Of a DNA stretch of 64,000 bases, positions 45,055 to 57,107 are shown piece after piece (position 1 is the first letter of the stretch; each line of letters begins with the position of its first letter). The notes under the pieces are model-generated. The model made no database searches and had not been told where the DNA came from. It saw only the letters and a list, made by a program, of their open reading frames with translations. Source of the stretch: Gigaspora rosea (lineage: Eukaryota; Glomeromycota; Glomeromycetes; Diversisporales; Gigasporaceae). The translations under genes and the position numbers were made by a program. The DNA lies in contig QKWP01000371.1 in assembly GCA_003550325.1 (NCBI GenBank), forward strand, positions 1 to 64,000. The letters run 5' to 3'.

Positions 45055-45940
45055 ATTAGGAAGTTAAGATAAAGCATCAAGAATTTTTTCAATAGTAAAA
45101 AAGTGAAAAGCTTCAGAATACCAACTTGAATCAATATTCTGTTTTGTAAGATATTCATTTGCTTAGTACAAATTGAATAAGTGTTCAATAATTTGTCTAG
45201 GCACAGTTCATTGGTCAAAATGGTTTTGAATATGTGTTTTAATAATTGAAGGCTTAGTAATAATAGTATTATTACTTTTAATATCGTTAATTCTAAGGGG
45301 CATGCTATTTATCATGTGATTTTTACCATGAATATATGGTCAAAAAGAGTGATCACATCTATATATTATATTAATTAATCAGAATTAGATAAAGTGATCA
45401 CACTATATATGGATAGGTAGAAGTTGAAGATGAAGTATTAAATTTAGATAAGTAATAGTAGAATTATGATGAAGAGGAATAGATGTACCAGAATTAAAAG
45501 AGTATTTTATTTGCTTAATAATACTATTTAGTTTATAAGATTATAGTGTAAAAGAATAGCTTTGGATAAAAAGAAGTAATAAAAGTTACATATAGCAAAT
45601 TTTTTGTTAGGAATATGTATAAATGCTACATTAATAATGCTAGTTTGTAGTTTATGCCAAGTAGTTTCAAATGATTCAAAAATAGAAATAGTAGAAGGCG
45701 TGTTATTGGATATGGGATTAAATAAAACTTGGTTAGCAAAGGCCTATCAGGTTTTATTTGTCATTAGTTTATAATTAAAAATTCTTCTACGTATTTTGCA
45801 TTTTTTTTTTACTGTTTTATAACCGAGACCTTGCTCTGATTTTTTATTAAATTTTAATATTATTACATGCAAAGAGAATAATATTTCTAAAATTTTTACA
45901 AGAAAAACAATACCTCGGGCTTTATGATGGCTTTCCATTA
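45055..45940 (-). pseudogene. LINE-C region between endonuclease and reverse transcriptase
   Basis: Fragments such as KLNSIIKQIKYSFNSGTSIP (about 45540-45480) and DSSWYSEAFHFFTIEKILDA (about 45140-45080) are typical of the linker preceding the LINE reverse transcriptase. Interrupted by a partial AGGGCATGC-type element at 45294-45420. Confidence 0.45.
45294..45420. mobile_element. Partial AGGGCATGC-family element
   Basis: 'ggggcatgctatttatcatg' and 'gatcacatctatatatta' match the left end of 35613-36735, and 'cacactatatatggatag' matches its right part. The far end is missing. Confidence 0.55.
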
Positions 45941-46130
45941 CTATTAATCTTTACCCGGGCCTGAAGTTAGATAAAACAAAATTATTCTAAATAATTCGAC
46001 CAGACTTAACGCAATAAAAATTGTTAATATCGAATAACCCTATTCCATCTAAAACGGCCCAAGGTCCCAGTATGTTAAACAGAAAGCAATCATATATACC
46101 GGACTGCATAGATAAAAACTTCTATAATCT

Positions 46131-46558
46131 TCATCCAGTGGTTTCCAATAAATCTTGCACGTCCTTCCACATTACTTTTTCAAGCCAACTCCAGACGATT
46201 GTATCCAATTCAGTAGATGTCTTTCCTTTTTGGGAGCAGTAAACACTACAGATCTTTTTGGAGGGGGTAAGCCAAATTGCCCACTTTTTTGAAAATTCTT
46301 TACGAACCAAATACACCAAAATTTCACTTGTATCCAAAATAAGGACAGTGATTCTTCCCATATAGTCCAAATTCCCTCAGAGAGCCACCAAGTACTTCTC
46401 CGTATATGGTAAGTGATAAATTCTAAACTTGTTGGCAGGTAGTCTATGAACTTTACTTCTAAACGACAAGCGCTAATTTTTTGGTAAGTAACAAACTCTA
46501 AAGCTGTTGGCAGATACTCAGTTAACTGTATTCCTAAATAATAGCTACCGGGTTGCAT
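46131..46558 (-). pseudogene. Unidentified broken coding remnant with YLPT-LEF repeats
   Basis: From 46558 the minus strand reads a frame containing EYLPTALEFVTYQKI and DYLPTSLEFITYHI, two copies of one motif about 30 residues apart. Near 46375 the protein-like reading passes to another frame: GRITVLILDTSEILVYLVRK, then KKWAIWLTPSKK, WSWLEKVMWKDVQDLLETTG and a stop at 46131. G+C is higher than in the flanks. It sits between LINE-C endonuclease and linker; it may be part of LINE-C or an unrelated insertion. Function unknown. Confidence 0.45.
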
Positions 46559-46645
46559 ATCTTCGTTGATATTTCTTCTGTTTCTTTAGACCGTTACTTC
46601 TAAAGTGTTAGCGTTTTTGTTGATAGAAGTGATCAACGAATAGAA

Positions 46646-47205
46646 TTATGAAAGATCATGTATTTTGTATTTATATCTAGTATGTTCAGTAAATGCATAA
46701 GAAAAAAACCAGAGAGATATAAGAATCTTGTGGTCACTAGAGGGTAAAAAGTCTGAGTCATCAATTTCAAAGGATAATAAATAAGAAAGAAGAGGATCAT
46801 GGGTCCAAATAAAATCTATTTCACTTTGGTATCTAGAGCTATACCAAGTAGGTTGGGATAAATTAGTATGAGATGCCAAGTTGAACATGTTATTATAAGA
46901 AAGGAATTGAAGCAATTTAAATTTGGAGTTACTAGTTAAAATAGAGTCAGCAGAGGCATTAAAGTCTTCTAAAACAATTGGTTGCATATTTGATAAAATT
47001 GCTTGTTGAATCTATTAAATAATAGTATCTTGGATTTGAAGTTTTTCTTGTAAGTTATTAGAGGGTAGATAAATAGAAATTATTCAAAATTTAAAATCAT
47101 ATTTAAAAAAAATCAATAGCTATTGCATAGCCAGGATATGTAATAATATTACAGTCTTGGATATTACCAAATTTAGTAATTGATCAATGGAGTAATAAGG
47201 AATTT
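46646..47205 (-). pseudogene. LINE-C APE-type endonuclease, C-terminal half
   Basis: Reading from about 47205: SIYLPSNNLQEKLQIQDTI (part after a frameshift), then VLEDFNASADS (GDFN-D box with Gly to Glu), SQPTWYSSRYQSEIDFIW and SSDHKILIS (the SDH box). The catalytic Asp/Asn and the terminal Asp-His are recognisable. The N-terminal half is absent. Confidence 0.75.
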
Positions 47206-47215
47206 TCTAGAATAA

Positions 47216-49137
47216 ATTTCTATATGTTAAAGATTTGCAAAAGTCGTGAAACATAAAAATTTTTTTTATAACACACAAAAACAAAATAATAATATATATT
47301 ATTTTTGATTTATAGTTTCAGAATTCACTCTGATCCCTGACGGTTAATAAGACAGTTATTTTGTAATTAAAATAAAGAATAAATGCATTTTTATTAGTTA
47401 AAGATTTATATGTTAAGATCTGTGAAAACTGTTAACATAAAAAAAAATTTTTTTGTAAAATATAAAAAAAAAACCAACATGAGAGTTATTCTAAATATAT
47501 AGGTTCAAGTTCTAGTTGATCTATAGCAATTTGTAAAACGGTTACATTCTACTCTGCACTACTGCACTAGACAAAGAATAGGAATTTCTGTAAAGCCATT
47601 TTGCAACAGGTACGTTGCTACTATAATCGTTATATATTTCGTAGTATAGTTCACTAAATATAACAATAACCTTAAGATTCTAGGAAAGAAAAACATTTGG
47701 GTAGTATTCAAATAGTAATTCTAATAAGATATAGGCACGTTCAAGAATGAGAATGGAAGAAGAGTATTCGAATAGTATTTAAGAGGCATATTTACGGAAA
47801 GAAAATGTGTAAACTGTTTTTAGTAGAATAACTATGAGTAATAGTAATAATAATAATATGAAAAACATTTTGAATCTACTTTATGTATTAAATCTAAAAA
47901 AATGACCAAGATATGTGAGTATAAGATCCTATAAATTCAAGTATTTATAATAAGTTATTCGAACACTTACTATTTATAATTCTAATTTTATTTTATATTA
48001 AAATATGTTAATATGGTGATTTTAGTGGAACAGCTGAGGACAAAAAAATATGAATAATATTTCAAATTTGCTATAGTAGTATTTTCAAAAAATAATCAAC
48101 TCTATACAATAATAACTATATTCGACTAGGAGTATTTTTAAAATATTTTTTAAATACTAATTGCAATTTTATTTTTATATTGTAATTATAATAAACTATT
48201 CAAGACTTTTTTTTTTATTAATTTGGTTGTTCAAACAATCATATTGAGAAAAATTAAATTTAAAAAATTTAAAAGAAAAAATAAAAAGTTATATTGCAAA
48301 AGAATATTTTATGAATTTAGTTCTGAATAATATAATATTATTCATAGAAAATAGATACACAAAACAATTAAAAAAATTTAATTTCACATATTTTAATTTG
48401 TAATATAAATATATTAAATTATTATAGTAAGATTTTTTAATATTTAACTTTTCAAAAAAATTATTGTACTCTGATCTATAATAACAAAATGTTTACTATT
48501 TTTTTTTAACTGCTAATCTATCTTTTTACTCTTTAATATATCTAATTAGGTCTTTTATAAATATGCTACAATTGAACATATAATTCAAAAATAATAATTT
48601 AAGAATAGTTAAATAAAAAAATTAATAATTATATAATATATAAATTTCAAAAATAATAATAATTCAAGAATAGTTAAGTAGAAGAATTGATAATTATATA
48701 AAAAAATTTTATAAATATAGTATATAATTAAATTAATTTTATTAAATAGATCTGTATATCTGTATATCAAAATAATTAATAATAAAGTTATTATATAAAT
48801 TAAATAAATTATTTTTTTATATTTAATATAAAAATTTAAAATATATTAAAAAAAAATTAATTAATAATATAAATTGAAAATCAAATTAATTGATTAATTG
48901 TAAAGTTAATAACTAATTAATTTGAATTTACAAAATTCAACCTAGTTTAATTAATTGTTTAACTAATTGATTAATTGACTAGCTGAACAATTAATTAGTC
49001 AATTAGTTAATTGGTTGACTAATCAACCAATTATTTAACTAATTGATTAATTGACTAGTTGATTAATTGATTGGCCAACTAATTGATTATTAAATAAAAT
49101 TAATTAATTGATTGGCCAATTAATTGATTAGTTAAAT
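47216..49137. other. AT-rich spacer with a direct duplication
   Basis: 'tatatgttaaagatttgcaa' and 'aacataaaaatttttttt' near 47221-47270 recur at about 47405-47455. From 48880 the sequence becomes an array of TTAATTAGTTGATTAA-like words. No gene. Confidence 0.45.
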
Positions 49138-49590
49138 AAGGGCTATGTCATTAATCATCTGATTATTTTTTATCAGAGGTCTACTCCCCTCCCTCTTTCT
49201 TAATATATATATAGTCAGGTTCTTATATATAATTTTAACTTTTTTTACCTCCTCTCCTCTAAAAAATCACCTAATTTTTGTCACTCACCTAAAATTAATT
49301 AATTAGTTGAATAAATGATTTATCAACTAATTAATTAAAAATTTTCATTAATTTGTATTGCTAGTATATTCTACTAATTTTTATTTATTATTTTATTCAA
49401 CTAATATTAGTTATTTATTTAGTTAGTCAATTACTGAATTATTCTATTACTTGGTTAATTAATAAATTAACTAGTTAATTAGTTGGTCAATTAATTGATT
49501 GGTTGAATAAAATCAATTAATTAATTCTTTAAGTAAAATAATCTACTAACTAATTAATTAAAAAATTTTTATTAATTTGTATTACTAAAA
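48880..49590. repeat. Array of AATTAATTGATTAACTAG-like words
   Basis: Degenerate 10-16-bp words such as TTGATTAATTGACTAG, CAATTAATTAGTCAATTAG and GATTGGCCAATTAATTG recur in both orientations, interrupted by the 150-bp repeat at 49138-49296. Confidence 0.7.
49138..49296. repeat. 150-bp dispersed repeat with hairpin, copy 2
   Basis: Collinear with 692-848: 'gtcattaatcatctgatta', the CTGAT/ATCAG hairpin, a pyrimidine-rich stretch, 'agtcaggttcttatatataa' and 'tttttgtcactc'. It has inserted into, or been conserved within, the AATTAATT array. Confidence 0.65.
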
Positions 49591-49739
49591 TCAATAAATA
49601 AATATTATTTAAAAAATAAATATTATTGTTTTTTTATATTAAAGTTAATTCTAAATTAAAAAATGTTACAAAAAATTTAAATTTATTTATATATAGTATA
49701 TATTTATATTTTATACTTCTTCATTAAAATTAATATTAT

Positions 49740-52560
49740 TTTCTGCTAAAATATTTTTAATTTCTTGAAGAATTATTACTAAATTATCATGTGATAAATT
49801 TGATAAATTTTAAATTGTAAATGATTTACATCATTTAAATATGAAATTAAAGATTTAATTATTGTCAAAATTTCTTGTTTTGTTAAAGATTTTTCAGATT
49901 TTTGAAAATCTGCTTCTTTAGTTGTAATAGGAATTGGATGCCAAGTTTTAGTTAAATTTTTATTAATTAGTACTTTTTGAATAAACTCAATTCTTTTTGT
50001 TTGTACAAGTTCACTAAATTTTTTTATTTCTTCGCTTAATTTCCATTTACCATTAATACTTTAAAATTATCATTATTAGGATTTAAAAATTTTGTTTTTT
50101 TATTTTTATTCTAAATCTGCAAGATTCAAACTACAAAATCAGGTCTTGTATGTTTTTATGAAAATCACTTTTATGATAATTTATTAAATTAAAAAATTAT
50201 TATGTAATTTAATAAATTTTATACAATTACATATAGCAATTTTCTAATGATATTGTGAAGGAATAGGAGGAATTAAAGATTTAAAAGCTTTATTTATTTC
50301 TTCAAATATTGTATCAAGTTCTTGATATTGATCTAATAATCTTGATCGAGAAATAACTATATTTTCTTGTATTAAATTATAAATTTTAGGTTTTAATTTT
50401 AATATTTGTTCTTTATCAGTTACTTCAATTAATTGAAAATTGGATGTTGTTGAGCTGACCAAATAGGTGAAAATACTCTTCTAGCTACAATTCTTAATAG
50501 TAATCTATTTGTATGAACTCCAATAAGAAAATTAATAATTGATTGTAAATAATAAAATATTTGTTCATATTTTAATTTAAATAAAGAACTAGTTAGATTT
50601 TGTGCCCATATTAAATATTCCTGAACAGAAGAATTATCATTTACAACAATATATGGCCATACTAACTCCAAATTTATTGCATGTCTATAAATATTACATA
50701 TTGAATCCCAAGCTTTATGATGGTCAGAACATTTTTTAAAATATTGAAGCTGTTTTTTAGTTTGATATTCTTAACATTGAGCAAAATTTTTAATATCAAT
50801 ATCCCAATTCAATTCAACAAAGGCTTTTAATATATTTATTTCTTTATGTAGTGGTCCAGGTAATAAAATAAGCCATGGATAATCTTTTTTTATTTTTTGA
50901 ATTCGTTGATATGGTATTTTATCACATATAATTACAATTTATTTGCATTTATATATATAAAAGATTTTTCAGCATTATTTGCAATTTTTAATAGTTTATT
51001 TAATAGTTTTAATTTTTTATTGTTAGTAGTTTTGCATTACAATTAGAACATAATTGTTTTTTGTTATTAATATTAGAAGTTTGATAAACTAAACATTTTT
51101 TAATATATCCAGTTTGCTCATTATCATTCATTAATTTATTTATTAAACTATTTGTTTGATTTTTTTCTTCAATAAGTTCATCTATAATACTTTGTAAATA
51201 TTTATAAAGCTCTTGATCAATTTCATTTTTCATCTCTAAATTTAAATAAAATAAACTTTTGTATTGTTCTTGTGTAAGTTCAGAATATAACCAAGTATCT
51301 TGATTCAATTGTATATTATTATTTTGATCATATTGAAAAGCAGCAAAACTTGTAACTGTATGAAATATAACTGTATTATATCTACGATCTAAATAATTTT
51401 TTTGTCCTTTTTGTTCATTATCAAAAGCTAAAAATACAAGGCCTTCAGGAAATACTACTTGTTTACTAGCTAAATTTTCTAACCATTTAATAAATTTTGA
51501 ATAGCTTCCAGAACTAATAATATGATTATTAATATCAATAATAGATTTAGATCTTGCAAATGTATATTAATTGCTGAAGCTACTAAATTAATTGCTGAAA
51601 TATATTTTAAATTTCTTGTTCCATAAATAGTATCACGTATTTAAATAATTTTTCACCAATAAGTTGAGTTTTATTTTCATTATATATAATAGTTTTTATA
51701 AATTCAACAATAACTAGATTACATTTAGAAAGCCAATCTAAAGGTGTATATAATAATAAATTTTTTAAACTAAATCTTTCTTGATTATCTATAAATTTTT
51801 AAATCATTATAAAAATTTTTTCTTTCTTTTTCAGCTATTTCTTTAATAGTTTTAATACAAATTTGTTGATCATTAAAATTAAAATTAATTATTTCTTTTA
51901 ATTGATTATTTTTATTTATTAATTAATTAATTTTAACTATTAATTGATTATTTTCAGTTTTTAAATTATTATTATTAGTTTCTAATTCTTAATTAAATTT
52001 ATATCAAATAATCTTTGTTGTATACATTCTTTTAGTTGATTTGTAATTTTTTCAATTGTTCTTTAAAACTATTGCATTCTTTATTTATAGAAGTTGAAAA
52101 TTGTAAATTATTTTGTAATCTTTTAATAAAATTATCATTTCTAATAACTTGATTATAATGTTTTTCATATACATTATATTCATTTAAAGATCCTAGAATA
52201 TTTTCTAATTCAGAATAATATTGAACCAAAAGATCTAATTTTTGAATAACTTTAGATCCTGTTGCACCACGTATTTTTTGTTTTTTTTTGGTTTCATATT
52301 TAATTAATTAAAGATCTGTTCTTTATATATTTCTACTAAATTTTTAAATAAACAATTTATTTTTATTTCTTCTTCATCTTCTTTCATTAATTAATTATCA
52401 ATATTTTCCTCTTTATCTTCTTTCATTAATTGATTATTGATACTTTCTTTTTCATTTTTTTCTATTAATTGACTATCAATATTTCCTCTTTATCTTCTAT
52501 TAATTAATTATCAATATTTTTTTTTATTTTCTTCCATTAATTGATTGTTAATATTTTTCT
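49740..52560 (-). pseudogene. Decayed large transposon-type protein (possible DDE transposase relative)
   Basis: Protein-like blocks occur in order on the minus strand. They are an acidic coiled region with QLMEE/NIDN repeats (52560-52380), LNEYNVYEKHYNQVIRND (about 52170), FPEGLVFLAFDNEQKGQKNY (about 51450-51390), TQEQYKSLFYLNLEM, CSNCNAKLL (about 51050), PYQRIQKIKKDYPW then LLPGPLHKEINILK (about 50920-50840), CSDHHKAWDSICNIYRHAIN, RVFSPIWSAQQHP and LIPPIPSQYH (about 50250), with a tail to about 49850. The P-Y-x-R...PG-x-LH-x-E layout recalls domesticated-looking DDE transposon proteins, but I cannot assign the family. Separated by stops and shifts. The complete protein would have been roughly 800-900 residues. 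Confidence 0.5.
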
Positions 52561-54283
52561 CTGTTATATCCAAAATTTTTATTATTAAAGCTTTTAATAC
52601 TAAATAAAATAAAAAAATTTATTATTTAATAAAAAATTTATTAAGATTTTAAATTAAATAAAAATAAGCTAAAACTATTTTTATTAAATTTTATTAAATA
52701 TTTTTATAATTTTAACCATTAAATTTACTTTTTATAGATTTATTACAAAATTTTTTACACAACTATATTATTATATAGTTATTATATATTTATACCATTA
52801 TACAATTATACCATTGTACAATTATACCATTGTACAATCATAATACTATTGTACAATCACACCATTGTACAATCATATTATTGTATATCAAAACATTATA
52901 TAATTGCATTACAATTAAAAACAATTGAAATTACACAATTTTATAATAATTATAACCAGTCTTTAGAAATTTCTTTTAATAACTTTTTTTATACAAGAGA
53001 ATAAGTAAGTATATTTTAATTATATCTATGCTTTTTATACTTTATATATATGCTTTTACTAACTATATAAATATGACTTGACTACAACTATGCATTGCAT
53101 TACTTAATTATTTAATCATTGCAATACGATCACAATTAATGATTGTAATCGTATTACAATAGTTCGATAAGTACTATTTTCCCCTTTTGTGCTATTTACT
53201 CTATTACACACTAATTGGATTATTTGTTATTTTGCAGATTACGATCCACATACCAGTACACTTATACTGTACTATCTGATCGATCGCTATGGTATGGATT
53301 TGGACTTGTTACAAGAATAAATAGTTGCATATTCTTTATTCCATGCATTCTGGTTCTATGAGCAATTCATATTACAATTTAAAATAAATCTTTATTATGT
53401 ATTACAAATTCATCATTGAATTCAAATCTAAAACCTTCATCCTGTATGTCTCTTAGATTATTCAATATAGCATTTCGGGATTCTATGAGCAATTTAAATT
53501 GCAAACCTTTATTACTGTATTAATTTAGGCACAAAGAATTATTCCAATGCTAGATATAAAGATTATTTACCATGCTTGTATCTGTAATCAATATATGCTG
53601 ATATCCAATCAATATTTATTTATTTGTTTTGATAGTCTAAAATCTGCAATTTTGTTGCTTTTGATAAATTTAGATGTTTTACTAATACTAAATTATTCCA
53701 ATATAATAAGTAAATTAATAAATATAAAAGTCCAAATATTGTTCGTCAAAATTAAATTTATGGTTTCCAAATCAACTTATATTGTAGCGAAATTCTAAAC
53801 TAACCCAGAATTTAATTTCCACTTAATAAGTGGATTTAAAATTTAGTAATTATCAGATTATTAAAGAAATGAAATTGAATCCTACATATTTTACCAAATT
53901 GTTCTATACCATAAATTTTTGAGTTGAAAGCTTATGGCTTATTTCAACCGTGATTAAATTGGTGGTCAGGCTTTGGGAATTCATGTAAATAATCCTATAT
54001 AAAGTTAGGTACGCTGTTCCATTCATATATGTGATAGCAGGTGACTTTATAATAGCTATTAATAATCCTTGCACTGTTCATATAGCTGCAGAGCCCTTAA
54101 CCATCCATTATATCGCCCAACCAGACTGATACTATTAATACTTGCTGGGCTATTTAAAATATAGGTGGGAGGAGATAGAGCCGGCCTTTACCAAAATGAG
54201 TAATAGCAAAACAAAAGATAACTACTTCCTTCTGAACAAAAAATCTTATATATAATTTCATTATATTAAATTCAAAAAAAAAT
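52561..54283. other. Spacer with TTGTACAATTATACCA minisatellite
   Basis: 52790-52890 has about six tandem copies of a 15-17-bp unit around ATTATACCATTGTACA. 53330-53500 repeats 'ttctatgagcaattt' twice. No gene recognised. Confidence 0.55.
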
Positions 54284-55444
54284 TGTATACACCATATAGG
54301 CCGATTTGAGTAATTCATAAGTAGTGCTTATTTTTTTAAAAACTTTAAAGCTAAATAACTTTTGATCTACTGCATCACAAAATATTTTAAGTAAATATAT
54401 ATCGATTTATAATGTATAATCAATTTATATCGATTAAAATTAAACGTTATATATCGATTAACTTGTTATAAATCGATACATATCAAAAATCGATTAGTAA
54501 TGAAAAATAGGTAAGTAATCGATATAAATCAAATTATCGATTATCATCGAACTAATCAAAATCGCTACATATCGATCATTACGTTATTAATCGATAATTA
54601 GCATATACTTTAATTTGGATAAAAAAAAAAAGTTCAAAATCTCTTAAGCCCATTTGATCCGTAAGCTACCAAGAATCATAAATATATATCACAAAGTGTG
54701 CCAAAAAACTTAAAAAAAAAAAAAAGGCCGTTTTGAGCAATTTTTACCCTCTCTTCCTTTTACCCCTTTCTCTTTTCCCCCCCCTCTTTTTTTTTTTTCT
54801 CTTTCTTTTTCTTTTTAACATTTTGAATACTTTCGAAATATTTTGGGATCAGTAGATCTGTAACGTGGGTTATATCAAGGACGCATTGACTAATATTTTC
54901 AAAATGTTTCGATAATTTTCGATGATTGTACTACAAGATCAGATTAAATCTTTGTTTATTTTTTTTGTTTATAATTTAGATCTTCTATCATTTTTACATT
55001 GTTTTTTCAGTTTCCTTTTGTTTTTTTTGGTTTCGTTTAGTTTCATTTAGTTTTGTTTAGTTTTGTTTAGTTTTGTTTTGTTTTTTTTATTTTATATTTT
55101 TTTTATTTTTAATTTTTTTTTATTTTATTTCTACACTTTACCACTAGCACTTTGCAAGGGATCCAACGACCTTTTAACACTTTGCACAAGCCAACTCAGC
55201 CTTTCAACTAATTTCTATAGCAATTTCTAAATTTCAAGAACACAAGTTTTCACAAGTTTTCACAAGTTTTTGCAAGGTTTCGTTTTATTTATTCTTCGTT
55301 TTATGTTTTTTGGTTTGTTTTTTTTTTGTTTTATTTTTATTAATTTATTTTATTCTGGCACTTTGCGAAAACCTTCGACGATTGCAAGAAAACGATGTGA
55401 GTTTTTTGGCACTTACAAGAACACCAATTTTAACATCTCTAGCA

Positions 55445-56000
55445 CTTTGCAAGAAGTTACGAATATGAGCAAATATAGTCGAATATGAGCAAATATAAGC
55501 AAATATAATAGTTTATTTTTTTTTGTTTTTGTTTTTTTTATTATTTTTTTTAGTTTTGTTTTTTGTTTTTTGTTTGTTTTTTTTTATACTTATTAGGAAG
55601 CTGCGAATATGAGCGAATATTAGTGAATATAAATGAATATGATAGTTAAACAAAGAGAAGAGAAATAATAGCTAACTACAGGGTAAGAAAAATAAGTATA
55701 TAGAGCTAGTATTATGCGACGAAGTATGAAAATAGTTTAAAATATTACTATTTTTTTTATTTTCGTTTTTTTGGATTTATTTTTTTTTGGCATTTTTTTT
55801 ATTTTAGGAAGTAGCGAATATAAGCGAATATAAGCGAATATTATAGTAAAACAAAAAAGAAAAGAAATAATAGCTAACCACAAGGTAAAAAAAATAAGTA
55901 TATAGAGCTAGCATTATATAACTAAGCGTGAAAGAGTTCAAAATATTACTATTTTTTTCAGTTTAGTTTTTTTTTGTTATTTTTTTTATTTTTTCATAAA
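55445..56000. repeat. Tandem repeat of about 210 bp with GAATATGAGC subrepeats
   Basis: 55596-55800 and 55806-56000 are collinear ('gcgaatat.agcgaatat', 'agaaataatagctaac.aca', 'aagtatatagagctag'). A third, partial copy begins near 55445. Confidence 0.75.
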
Positions 56001-56123
56001 CAATGTATAATAATATATAATAAAATATATAATATTGATTAAAAATATATATTTAATTAAAATAATATATAATAATAATAATAAATAAAAATAAATAAAA
56101 AAATATAAAATTTTAGAATTATT

Positions 56124-56452
56124 ATATTTATCGCCATGGTGATGTATCGCTACCCTGATCAACCAATAAAAATTCAGGATCAGGTGTAATGTGAAATCGA
56201 AGCGATTACGATGTTTTTTTCAAAAATTGGCCATAACGCTAAATTTTGCCTATGAAACCATCTCTTATGCTCTAACAAAAAAAATTCCTTACGAAATTTT
56301 GGATTAGAAACTCTTCGCTAAAACACACTACCCTGACCCTAATCTAACCTTTGCCCTAAACTAACCCTTACCCTAACCCTAAACTAGTGAATTTATTTAT
56401 TGTTTTGATTTCATGTTACACCAGATCTTATAGGGTGCGATGTATCGCCTAT
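56124..56452. mobile_element. MITE related to 1837-2156
   Basis: Inverted ends around 'gatgtatcgctaccctgatc' and 'ggatcaggtgtaatgtgaaa' pair with 'tttcatgttacaccagatct' and 'agggtgcgatgtatcgcc'. The interior carries CCCTAA/CCCTTA units at 56338-56385. Borders approximate. Confidence 0.55.
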
Positions 56453-57107
56453 GCGAAAAAATCAAAAATTCAAAATTTTATATTAAATTGCGAAACCTTG
56501 TGAAAATATGCGAAAACATGCGAAAATTTGTAAAATGTTTAATAATAAGTATACAGTATAATAGTATTGTTATTCGTGATTTTAATCTGATATCTATCGA
56601 TTATTACCGATTATTATCGATTACTATCTTAATCGATAGTCCTCGTCAGGGGGATTTAAATCGATTACTATCCAATAATGATAAAAATCGATAGTAATCC
56701 CTGTACAAATTTTGGTGATATGGTCCGTTTTAAATGATTTTACTACCAAATTGTTTGTCTCTTTGAGACGATTTCAACAAGCACAAAATCATTAAAATCC
56801 AATCACAGAAACACAAGAAAATCTGCTGTCAAATAGGTGACGCATCTTTAGGATTGGACAATTGGTTAGATATAGGTCTAACCAATTGTCCAACCCTAAA
56901 GATGCATCACTTATTTGACAGCAAATTTTCTCGTGTTCCTGTGATTAGATTTTAATGATTTTGGGCTTGTTGAAATCGTCTCAAAGAGACAAACATTTTG
57001 ATAGTAAAATCATTTAAAACGGACTAGTAGATCAAAAGTTATTTAGCTTTAAAGTTTTAAAAAAAATAAGCACTACTTATAAATTATTCAAATCGACCTA
57101 TATGAAT

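Larger units (their letters stand above)
38648..47215 (-). mobile_element. Decayed 5'-truncated LINE, 'LINE-C', with at least six nested insertions
   Basis: The minus strand shows, in order, endonuclease (47205-46646), a middle region (45940-45060), reverse transcriptase (44690-44150 and 42520-42135), RNase H (about 40095-39990), a Cys-rich tail (39000-38830) and an A-tract (T-run 38648-38664). Just before the tail stands 'ataagcaagacctt', shared with LINE-A. Within it lie elements at 40138, 40558, 40890, 42616, 42929, 44696 and 45294. The N-terminal endonuclease half is missing, so it was 5'-truncated or cut. No target duplication was found. Confidence 0.75.
54383..56722. other. Insertion with ATCGAT clusters and T-rich tandem DNA
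   Basis: ATCGAT occurs about nine times in 54405-54600 and again several times at 56585-56695, framing the block. In between are T-rich sequence with 'gcactttgcaagg' and 'gtttagttttgtttagtttt' repeats, a tandem of about 210 bp (55595-56000) and the MITE at 56124. No protein of note. Origin unknown. Confidence 0.5.
54290..57107. mobile_element. Palindromic TGAGACGA-family element split by a 2.3-kb insertion
   Basis: The outer arms pair: 'catataggccgatttgagta' and 'agctaaataacttttgatct' (54290-54380) with their inverses at 57035-57107. The inner arms pair around about 56880: 'ggtccgttttaaatgatttt', 'gtctctttgagacgatttca' and their inverses. The left arm breaks after 'gatctact' (54380) and resumes at about 56725 with 'ggtccgtttt'. 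The bases between are therefore a later insertion. Confidence 0.7.

Noticed and set aside
52790..52890. Possible CRISPR-like array of short repeats
   Set aside because: Units are contiguous 15-17-bp minisatellite copies with no unique spacers, in a eukaryotic genome.
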